Below, in pieces: positions 9,417 to 16,249 of a stretch of 64,000 bases of DNA; positions within the stretch are counted from its first letter, which is position 1, and every line of letters starts with the position of its first letter. Source of the DNA: Leifsonia sp. NPDC080035 (GTDB lineage Bacteria; Actinomycetota; Actinomycetes; Actinomycetales; Microbacteriaceae); assembly GCF_040050925.1 (NCBI RefSeq), contig NZ_CP157390.1:3658001-3722000 (forward strand), read 5' to 3'. A model generated the notes under the pieces. That model saw only the letters and a list, made by a program, of their open reading frames with translations. It ran no database searches and had not been told where the DNA came from. Made by a program: the position numbers and the translations under genes.

Positions 9417-10043
9417 CTACGACAGTAGCAGCAGACCCGAGGTCTTCTCGCGCGCCTTGGTGAAGCGGTCGTTGACATCCGACCAGTTGGTGATGTTCCA
9501 GAACGCCTTGACGTAGTCCGCCTTCACGTTGACGTAGTCGAGGTAGAAGGCGTGCTCCCACATGTCGAGCAGGAGGAGCGGGATGGTGGCGGCGGCCAGG
9601 TTGCCCTGGTGGTCGTAGAGCTGCTCGATGATGAGCTTCTGGCCCAGCGAGTCCCAGGCGAGGATCGACCAGCCGGAGCCCTGGATGCCGAGCGCCGACG
9701 CCGTGAAGTGGGCGCGGAACTTGTCGAACGAGCCGAAGAACTCGTCGATGGCCGCGGCGAGCTCGCCGGTCGGCTTGTCACCGCCGTCCGGGGAGAGGTT
9801 GTTCCAGAACACGGTGTGGTTCACGTGACCGGCCAGGTTGAACGCGAGGTCCTTCTGGAGCTTGTTGACGTAGGTCAGGTCGTCCGCGTCGCGCGCCTCG
9901 GCCAGCTTGGCGAGGGCGGTGTTCGCGCCGTCGACGTAGGCCTTGTGGTGCTTGTCGTGGTGCAGCTCCATGATCCGGCCGCTGATGTTCGGCTCGAGTG
10001 CCGAGTAGTCGTACGGAAGGTCGGCGAGCGTGTAGTCAGCCAT
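9417..10043 (-). CDS. sodA: Superoxide dismutase, Mn/Fe family
   Basis: Dismutates superoxide in the cytoplasm. The 208-residue protein has all four family metal ligands: H28 in MELHHDKHH, the histidine in GHVNHTVFW, and Asp and His in LLDMWEHAFYLDY. Active-site features point to the Mn/Fe fold, but the metal itself cannot be fixed by eye. The ATG has GGAGA upstream, and a TAGACT hexamer at 10077-10082 implies a leader of about 30 nt. It sits between whiA and gap. Confidence 0.96.
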   Translation of the reverse strand: MADYTLADLPYDYSALEPNISGRIMELHHDKHHKAYVDGANTALAKLAEARDADDLTYVNKLQKDLAFNLAGHVNHTVFWNNLSPDGGDKPTGELAAAIDEFFGSFDKFRAHFTASALGIQGSGWSILAWDSLGQKLIIEQLYDHQGNLAAATIPLLLLDMWEHAFYLDYVNVKADYVKAFWNITNWSDVNDRFTKAREKTSGLLLLS

Positions 10044-10076
10044 TACTCATCTCCAATTGATTCGAGCGACTTTTCC

Positions 10077-10082
10077 AGTCTA
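10077..10082 (-). promoter_or_regulatory. Likely -10 element of sodA
   Basis: Minus strand reads TAGACT, 33 nt upstream of the sodA ATG, leaving a short leader with a GGAGA ribosome site. The same hexamer is used before uvrB and uvrA in this window. Confidence 0.5.
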
Positions 10083-10140
10083 GTGAGGGCAACCGAGGCG
10101 GCCAGAGGATGCTTCCCCACCCGGGATCCGCGAGACGAAA

Positions 10141-11121
10141 CTACACCTCGTCGAGATCGGCGGGGAGGCTCGCCTCCGTGCCGGGGATGCCGAGGTCCGA
10201 GGCCTTCTTGTCCGCCATCGCGAGGAGGCGGCGGATGCGGCCGGCGACCGCGTCCTTGGTCATCGGAGGGTCGGCGTGGTGGCCGAGCTCGTCGAGGCTC
10301 GCGTCGCGGTGCGAGAGGCGCAGCTCGCCGGCGTAGCGCAGGTGCTCCGGCACCTCGTCGCCGAGGATCTCGAGCGCGCGCTCGACGCGGGCGCAGGCGG
10401 CGACGGCGGCCTGGGCGGAGCGGCGCAGGTTCGCGTCGTCGAAGTTGACCAGCCGGTTCGCCGTGGCGCGGACCTCGCGGCGCTGACGCAGCTCCTCCCA
10501 GTTGGCGACGGTCTGGGTGGCGCCCATCGCGACGAGCATGGCGCTGATCGCCTCGCCGTCGCGGATGACGACGCGGTGAACGCCGCGCACCTCCCGTGCC
10601 TTCGCGGCGATGCCGAGCCGGCCGGCCGCGCCGACCAGTGCCATCGCGGCCTCGTTGCCGGGGCAAGTCACCTCGAGGGCGGCGGAGCGCCCGGGGTCGG
10701 TCAGCGAGCCGTGGGCGAGGAACGCCCCGCGCCAGACGGCGGCGAGCTCCTCGCGGGAGCCGGTGGTGAGACGGTTCGGGAGGCCGCGGATGGGGCGGCG
10801 GCGGGCGTCGAGCAGGCCGGTCTGGCGGGCGAGCGTCTCGCCGCCCTCGAGAACGCGGACGAGGTACTGGCTCGTGCGGCGGATGCCGGAGGCCGAGATC
10901 ACCGAGCCCTCGCTGCGGACGCCGTAGAGCTCGGCGAGGTCCTTGCGCACCCGGGTCGCGAGCTCCGGAGTGTCCAGCTCGCTCTCGACCGCGATGCGGC
11001 CGCCGATCAGGTGCAGCCCTCCCGAGAACCGCAGGATGGTGGCAAGCTCGGCGGCCCGGACGGTCGTCTTGCTGACCTCTACCTTCGTGAGCTCGTCTTT
11101 GACGTCGGCGGTGAGAGCCAA
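10141..11121 (-). CDS. whiA: Sporulation/cell-division regulator WhiA
   Basis: WhiA is a DNA-binding regulator of cell division genes in Gram-positive bacteria; it joins a degenerate LAGLIDADG-homing-endonuclease domain to a C-terminal helix-turn-helix. The 326-residue product starts LALTADVKDELTKVEV, the family N terminus. Its C-terminal HTH (DASLDELGHHADPPMTKDAV) is intact. I chose TTG at 11121 because AAAGGA lies about 7 nt upstream and the family begins M-A-L-T-x-D-V-K; the longer frame adds 22 residues of non-family sequence. The usual yvcK between rapZ and whiA is missing here. Confidence 0.95.
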   Translation of the reverse strand: MALTADVKDELTKVEVSKTTVRAAELATILRFSGGLHLIGGRIAVESELDTPELATRVRKDLAELYGVRSEGSVISASGIRRTSQYLVRVLEGGETLARQTGLLDARRRPIRGLPNRLTTGSREELAAVWRGAFLAHGSLTDPGRSAALEVTCPGNEAAMALVGAAGRLGIAAKAREVRGVHRVVIRDGEAISAMLVAMGATQTVANWEELRQRREVRATANRLVNFDDANLRRSAQAAVAACARVERALEILGDEVPEHLRYAGELRLSHRDASLDELGHHADPPMTKDAVAGRIRRLLAMADKKASDLGIPGTEASLPADLDEV

Positions 11122-11179
11122 TCGGATTCCTTTTCTGTGACGGACGGCGCGGGTCACGCCGTGAAGTGGGCGGCCGGCA

Positions 11180-12055
11180 TCATTCACGGCCCAGGTCGCG
11201 GTGCTTCGTGTTCACCGCGACGCCGGGAAAGCTCCTCACCCTCGCCGCGAGCTCTTCCGCAATCGCGACGGACCGGTGCTTTCCTCCCGTGCAGCCTATC
11301 GCGATCGTGGCGTGCCGCTTGTTCTCACGCTGGTATCCCTCGAAGATCGGCCGGAGGGCCGCGACGTAGGCGTCGATGAACTCGGCCGCGCCGTTCTGCG
11401 CCAACACGTAGTCCTTGACCACCTCGTCGAGGCCGGTGTGCGGGCGCAGCTCCGGGATCCAGAACGGGTTCGGCAGGAAGCGCGCGTCCGCGACCATGTC
11501 GGCGTCGGCGGGCAGCCCGTACTTGAAGCCGAAGCTCATCACGGTCAGCTGCACGCCCGCGGTGTTCTCGGACGCGAACGTGTCGGTGATGTTGGTGGCG
11601 AGCTGGTGGATGTTCAGGTCGGAGGTGTCCACGATGATGTCGCTGGACTCGCGGATCTCGCGCAGCCGCATCCGCTCCGCGCTGATCCCGTCCAGGATGG
11701 TGCCGTTGCCCTGCAGCGGGTGCGGGCGCCTGACCTGCTCGAACCGGCGAACGAGCACCGCGTCCGAGGCCTCGAGGAACAGCACCCGGACCTTCGTCCC
11801 CTCGCGCAGGCTCTGGATCATCTCCCGCAGGTCGGCGAAGAAGTTCCGCCCGCGCACGTCCACGACCGCGGCGATGCGGGGCAGCCCGGATTCGGCGCGA
11901 TTGGCCAGCTCGATGAGGGGCCGGAGCATCTGCGGAGGGAGGTTGTCGACCACGTACCAGTCGAGGTCCTCGAGCGCGTTGGCGACCGTCGAGCGGCCCG
12001 CCCCCGACATCCCTGTGACGATCAGCACTTCCTGCTGCTCGGTGTCGGTCGCCAC
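11180..12055 (-). CDS. rapZ: RNase adapter RapZ / YvcJ-type nucleotide-binding protein
   Basis: RapZ-family P-loop protein; in E. coli it guides RNase E to the GlmZ small RNA, while in Gram-positives (YvcJ) its role is less clear. The 291-residue protein has Walker A GMSGAGRST at residues 15-23 and the conserved C-terminal GCTGGKHRSVAIAEELA. The start is GTG at 12055 with AAGGAG 6 nt upstream. It overlaps the 3' end of the acyltransferase gene by 34 nt and is followed by whiA after 58 nt. Confidence 0.93.
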   Translation of the reverse strand: MATDTEQQEVLIVTGMSGAGRSTVANALEDLDWYVVDNLPPQMLRPLIELANRAESGLPRIAAVVDVRGRNFFADLREMIQSLREGTKVRVLFLEASDAVLVRRFEQVRRPHPLQGNGTILDGISAERMRLREIRESSDIIVDTSDLNIHQLATNITDTFASENTAGVQLTVMSFGFKYGLPADADMVADARFLPNPFWIPELRPHTGLDEVVKDYVLAQNGAAEFIDAYVAALRPIFEGYQRENKRHATIAIGCTGGKHRSVAIAEELAARVRSFPGVAVNTKHRDLGRE

Positions 12056-13371
12056 GTCTGCTCCTTCTCTGGCCGGGGTGCTCCCAGCCTAGCGACTGAG
12101 GGCGCGCGGTCCCGGCTTCTGCGCGCAATCCGCAGCGCCGCGAGAACGAGCACCGAGGCGATCACCCAGCCGGACGGCGACGAGCCGGCGATGAGTGCCG
12201 TCAGCACGCCTCCCGCACCGCACGCCGCGGCCGCAATGGCCCGTGCCGGGCCGACGGAGGCGCCCGCCGCGTCCGGACGGCGCTCGGTGCGGGAGGCGAC
12301 CATGACGAGCCCGCCGACGGCCGCAACCGCCGCGACGATCCAGAGCGGCCGGGTCGCCCACCAGGCGCCCGACAGCGGCACCGGCAGCGCGACGCCCGCC
12401 AGCAGTAGGAGCCCGGCGAGGGCGATCAGTGCGAGCATGTGCCACGAATAGATCGTCATCGCCCGTGCGTTCACCGCTCCGACGACGCTGGCGATCGCGG
12501 GGCGCTCCGCGGCGGCGCGCAGCCGGCCGCGCAGCAGCCGGAACGCGGCGAGCTGGGCGACTCCGAAGGCCGCGAGCGCCGTGGCGGGAGGGTTGAGGTC
12601 GGCGTACAGGTCCAGGGACCACAGCCCGCAGGACGCGCCGACGACCACGACGGCGACGCCGGCCGCGGCCAGCGCGAGCAGGGCGGGGCGGCGCATCCCC
12701 TCGAAGCGGCCGGAGGCGAGCCAGAACCCCAGCTGCTGCACGAGCAGCCACACGAAGAGAAGGTTCGCGAAGCCGATGGCCGTCAGCCCGGTGATCGCGC
12801 GCACCGCATCCACGGTCAGCGCCAGCGTCGCGAGCGCCCCGATCGCGGCCACGGGACGGCGCCGGTGCGCCTCGGCCAGGAACGGGACGGCGGCGGTGCA
12901 CAGCACGTAGACGCCGAGGAACCAGAGCGGCTGGCCGAGCCGGAAGCCGGCGGTCGCGACGACGGAGGCGGGAAGCCCCGTGAGGGTGAGCCCGGCCAGC
13001 AGGACCGCCGTGGCGACGAGCGCTCCCGAGGCGGGGAGCAGCAGGCGCCGGACCCGTTTCGCCAGATAGTCGCCGTACCCGCCGCCCGCTTCGCGCATCC
13101 TGGTCCACTGCCCGTAGGCCGAGAAGCCGCCGAGGACGAAGAACAAGGGCATCACCTGGGCGACCCAGGTGAGCGCGGGGAAACCGGCCCACCCCTCCAG
13201 CGCGTTCTCGAGCACGAGGCCGTGCGGGCCGATGCTGACGCCCACCATCAGGGCGTGCAGGACGACGACCACGCCGAGGCAGGCTGCACGGACGAGGTCG
13301 ACGGAGCCGTCCCTGACCCGCGCGGGAGCGGGTGGGGCGATGCGGGCCGGGCGTTCGGCGACGGTGGACAT
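12022..13371 (-). CDS. Acyltransferase 3-like integral membrane protein
   Basis: A 449-residue polytopic membrane protein with about ten hydrophobic helices. It resembles the acyltransferase-3 family, which moves acyl groups to sugars or lipids at the membrane. Visible family features are the N-terminal DLVRAACLGVVVVLHALM (first helix with the conserved histidine), PLFFVLGGFSAY, and RRLLLPASGALV. The substrate cannot be told. The ATG at 13371 has GGAGT about 5 nt upstream. Its last 34 nt overlap rapZ, which ties it to the rapZ-whiA transcript although its function looks unrelated. The basic, Arg-rich C-terminal tail is not part of the family core. Confidence 0.8.
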   Translation of the reverse strand: MSTVAERPARIAPPAPARVRDGSVDLVRAACLGVVVVLHALMVGVSIGPHGLVLENALEGWAGFPALTWVAQVMPLFFVLGGFSAYGQWTRMREAGGGYGDYLAKRVRRLLLPASGALVATAVLLAGLTLTGLPASVVATAGFRLGQPLWFLGVYVLCTAAVPFLAEAHRRRPVAAIGALATLALTVDAVRAITGLTAIGFANLLFVWLLVQQLGFWLASGRFEGMRRPALLALAAAGVAVVVVGASCGLWSLDLYADLNPPATALAAFGVAQLAAFRLLRGRLRAAAERPAIASVVGAVNARAMTIYSWHMLALIALAGLLLLAGVALPVPLSGAWWATRPLWIVAAVAAVGGLVMVASRTERRPDAAGASVGPARAIAAAACGAGGVLTALIAGSSPSGWVIASVLVLAALRIARRSRDRAPSVARLGAPRPEKEQTWRPTPSSRKC

Positions 13372-13504
13372 CGGGACTCCTTCCGCGGTCCGGTGGACCG
13401 ACGGGGAGAGCGTGTCAACCGGGCGACGGGCAGGGCGTCACCCGGTGGAGCCAACCGAGCCCCGTACCCCGGTACGGGTGCGGCGACCGGCGTGCGAACG
13501 CGAC

Positions 13505-13566
13505 TGACCCCGTTCGGGACGTCTGCAGCCTGCGCGAGCAGGGGCACACGTCCCGAACAGGGTCGG
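13505..13566. repeat. 62-bp nested palindromic intergenic repeat, copy 1
   Basis: Begins TGACCCCGTTCGGGACG and ends with the near-complement CGTCCCGAACAGGG. A second inner stem CCTGC/GCAGG closes a GCGA tetraloop. It lies in the 222-bp gap between the acyltransferase start and the LuxR-type regulator stop, 27 nt beyond that stop. A same-length relative is at 27799-27860, with identical first 17 bases. On the minus strand it could end the DedA-kinase-regulator transcript. Nothing else is recognisable in this gap. Confidence 0.8.
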
Positions 13567-13593
13567 TGGCGGATCGGCTGGCGGCGGCGCGCG

Positions 13594-14265
13594 TCAGGGG
13601 GCGGGCTCGACGAGCCCCGCGTCGAACGCGAGGATGACCGCCTGCACGCGGTCGCGCAGGCCGAGCTTCGCGAACACCCGGCTCACGTGCGTCTTGACGG
13701 TCTGCTCGGCGATGAAGAGCTCGCCGGCGATCTCGGCGTTGGAGCAGCCACGGCCGACCAGGACCAGGATCTCGCGCTCGCGCTCCGTCAGGTCGGCCAG
13801 CCGCAGCGCCTTCCCCCCGCCCGTCGGGCGCTGCTGGGCGAACCGCTCCAGCAGCCGCTTGGTCACCCGCGGCGCGAGCAGGGCCTCCCCCGCCGCGACG
13901 ACGCGGACGGCCTGCACGAGGTCGGCGGGAGGCGCGTCCTTCAGCAGGAATCCGCTCGCCCCCGCCTGCAGCGCGTCGTACACGTACTCGTCCGCGTCGA
14001 AGGTGGTCAGCACCAGCACGAGGGGCCGGTGCGGGTCGCCGCGGCTGGGACGCACGAGCTCGCGGGTGGCGTCGATGCCGTTCATCACCGGCATCCGCAC
14101 GTCCATCAGCACCACATCCGGTCGCAGCCGCCGGGCGAGCTCCACCGCCTCCGCACCGTCGGCGGCCTGGCCGAGCACCTCGATGCCGTCCTGGGCGGCG
14201 AGGATGGCGGCGAAGCCCGCACGGACCATCGCCTGATCGTCCGCGACGACGACGGTGATGCTCAC
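13594..14265 (-). CDS. NarL/FixJ (LuxR-type) response regulator
   Basis: A 223-residue DNA-binding response regulator. The receiver domain (about 1-120) has the acidic pair D9-D10, phosphoacceptor D55 in LMDVRMP, and the lysine in FLLKDA. The C-terminal LuxR-type helix-turn-helix (about 155-215) contains LTEREREILVLV and NAEIAGELFIAEQTVKTHV. The start GTG at 14265 overlaps the kinase stop (GTGA), so this is the cognate partner of the upstream kinase. Targets are unknown; the DedA gene of the same operon is an obvious candidate. Confidence 0.93.
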   Translation of the reverse strand: MSITVVVADDQAMVRAGFAAILAAQDGIEVLGQAADGAEAVELARRLRPDVVLMDVRMPVMNGIDATRELVRPSRGDPHRPLVLVLTTFDADEYVYDALQAGASGFLLKDAPPADLVQAVRVVAAGEALLAPRVTKRLLERFAQQRPTGGGKALRLADLTEREREILVLVGRGCSNAEIAGELFIAEQTVKTHVSRVFAKLGLRDRVQAVILAFDAGLVEPAP

Positions 14266-15485
14266 CCGCTCACCCCCGCGGCGACCGGCAGCAGGGCGAC
14301 GACGGAGAACCCGTCGCCGTCCGGCTCCGCGCGGAGGGAGCCGCCGAGCAGCTCGGCGCGCTCGCGCATCCCGCGCAGGCCGTGGCCGCCACCGATCGGG
14401 GCAGGCGCGGAGGCCGGGCGACCCGGCGCCTTCCCGTTGCGGACCTCGATGCGCACGGCGTCCTCGCCGCGCCGCAGCGCGACGGTGCAGGCGGCGCCGG
14501 TGGCGTGCCGGGCGACATTGCTCAGCGACTCCTGCACGATGCGGTAGGCGGCCAGCCCGACGACCGGGTCGGAGCGGACGGGGTCATCGGCGGGCAGGTC
14601 GGCCTCCAGGGTCGCGTCGCCGCGGCGCGCGGCGTCGGCGACGAGCGCGGGGATGTCGGCGAAACCCGGCTGCGGTGCGGTGTCGGCCGCGCCGTCGTGC
14701 CGGAGCACGCCGAGCAGCCGGCGCATCTCCCCCATCGACTGCCGCGCGGTGGCGGCCAGCTCGTCGAACTCGCGCACCGCATCCTCCGGGAGGTCCGGGA
14801 TGCGGTAGCGGGCGCTGGAGGCCTGCACCTGGATGGCGGACATGCCGTGCGCGACGACGTCGTGCAGCTCCCTCGCGATGCGGGTGCGCTCCTCCGCGAC
14901 CTCGCGCCGTGCATGCTCGGAGGCGGACACCTGCTGCTCGCGCACGAGCTGGCGGCGCACCGCCTCCCAGCGGCCGACGAGCACGGCGGCGCCGAGCACG
15001 ACGCCGGAGACCGCCGCGAAGACGATGAGGTCGGCGGTGGCCGCCTCCGCCGAGACCGGCGGCCGATGCCCGAGGATGCCGACGACGGAGGCGCCCGCGA
15101 CCGCGACCACCCACGCGATGAAGCCCGCCCGCCAGTTCGACCGGAGCACCACGAGCGCGAGAGTGAGTGCGAACCCGACCATGGTGGGAACCGAGACCGG
15201 CCACGGGCTGCCGGTCTCCGGCGATCCGACGATCGCGAGCACCAGCACGGAGGCGGTGGACGTCGCAGCCGCGACGAGCGGGAGCACCAGCGCGAGCACG
15301 AGCGAGCCGGCGAGGATCAGTCCGAGCAGCAGGGACACCACGACCGGGATGCCGTACAGCGCCGACCCGAGGGATGCGGTGAGCACGAGGACGACGACCG
15401 CCGCCGTGCACGCTGCACCCCACAGCAGCGCGAGCGAACGGTCGAGGCGCAGCGCCGGCCCGGAGACGGCTCCCGTTGCGCTCAT
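14262..15485 (-). CDS. NarL-family sensor histidine kinase
   Basis: A 407-residue membrane sensor kinase with about five to six N-terminal helices (residues 15-170) and little extracytoplasmic sequence. It has a HisKA_3 dimerisation box ERTRIARELHDVVAHGMSAI with the phospho-accepting histidine, then a HATPase domain ending GGGHGLRGMRERAELLGG. It is cotranscribed between dedA and the LuxR regulator, with ATGA and GTGA overlaps on both sides. The membrane-embedded sensor suggests a membrane or envelope stimulus; that is inference. Confidence 0.93.
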   Translation of the reverse strand: MSATGAVSGPALRLDRSLALLWGAACTAAVVVLVLTASLGSALYGIPVVVSLLLGLILAGSLVLALVLPLVAAATSTASVLVLAIVGSPETGSPWPVSVPTMVGFALTLALVVLRSNWRAGFIAWVVAVAGASVVGILGHRPPVSAEAATADLIVFAAVSGVVLGAAVLVGRWEAVRRQLVREQQVSASEHARREVAEERTRIARELHDVVAHGMSAIQVQASSARYRIPDLPEDAVREFDELAATARQSMGEMRRLLGVLRHDGAADTAPQPGFADIPALVADAARRGDATLEADLPADDPVRSDPVVGLAAYRIVQESLSNVARHATGAACTVALRRGEDAVRIEVRNGKAPGRPASAPAPIGGGHGLRGMRERAELLGGSLRAEPDGDGFSVVALLPVAAGVSG

Positions 15486-16168
15486 CGCACGACCCCCTCG
15501 CTGATCGTCGCGCCCGCCCGCTCGGCGGTCGCCTCGTCCGTGCCCGTTCCGTTGGCCGCCTCACCCGCGGCCGGCCGCCGCCGGGACGTCAGCCGGATGG
15601 TCGCGTCCACGATGAACCCGACGGCCACGCCCACGGCGATCCCGATCAGCATCGCCAGGACGGCGTTGCCGTGCAGCCAGTGCGCCGCGAGCACTCCCAC
15701 AGTAACGGAGTAGAGCGCCCAGGAGACCCCCGCCAGAGCGGACAGCAGCAGGAAGCGCCGGCGGGACAGCCCGGCGGCTCCGGCGACGAGGTTCACCGCG
15801 ACGCGGCCGATCGGAACGTAGCGGGCCGACAGCACGAGCACACCGGCACGCGCGTGGATGCCGCTCCTCGCGCGCTCGAGAGCCGCGCGCAACCGCGGAC
15901 GCCTCTCGAAGCGGAACCGGTCGAGCCCGACGGCGCGCCCGACGGCGAACGTCAGGTTGTCCCCGGCGACGGCGCCCGCCGCGGCGCAGGCGAGCAGCAG
16001 CGGCAAGTTCGGGTTGCCCGTGGCGACCGCCGCCGCGGCTGCCGCGATGACGACCGACTCGCTCGGGACGGGCGGGAAGAACGCGTCCACGAGGACGACG
16101 GCGAAGACCACAAGGTAGACCCACGGCGAGGCCGCGGCCTGGGCGATGAACTCGTTGACGACATCCAT
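15482..16168 (-). CDS. DedA family membrane protein
   Basis: DedA/SNARE-associated (VTT) proteins are membrane proteins linked to lipid carrier flipping and membrane homeostasis. The 228-residue protein has the re-entrant motif FFPPVPSESVVI near residue 30, the second motif GDNLTFAVGRAVG, the basic ARYVPIGRVAVNLVAGAAG, and about four further helices. It is the first gene of a dedA-kinase-regulator operon (ATGA overlap at its 3' end). A TAGCGT hexamer lies exactly 7 nt before the ATG, which suggests a leaderless transcript. Confidence 0.92.
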   Translation of the reverse strand: MDVVNEFIAQAAASPWVYLVVFAVVLVDAFFPPVPSESVVIAAAAAAVATGNPNLPLLLACAAAGAVAGDNLTFAVGRAVGLDRFRFERRPRLRAALERARSGIHARAGVLVLSARYVPIGRVAVNLVAGAAGLSRRRFLLLSALAGVSWALYSVTVGVLAAHWLHGNAVLAMLIGIAVGVAVGFIVDATIRLTSRRRPAAGEAANGTGTDEATAERAGATISEGVVR

Positions 16169-16175
16169 GACCCCG

Positions 16176-16181
16176 ACGCTA
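16176..16181 (-). promoter_or_regulatory. -10 element of the dedA operon, leaderless
   Basis: Minus strand TAGCGT followed by 7 nt and the dedA ATG, so the transcript should begin at or next to the start codon. There is no ribosome site at the usual distance. Confidence 0.55.
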
Positions 16182-16249
16182 CGGAGCGGGGCGCCCGCGG
16201 CGCGTCACCCACGAGTATCGACCACCCCGTACCGCGGAGGGATATCGCG

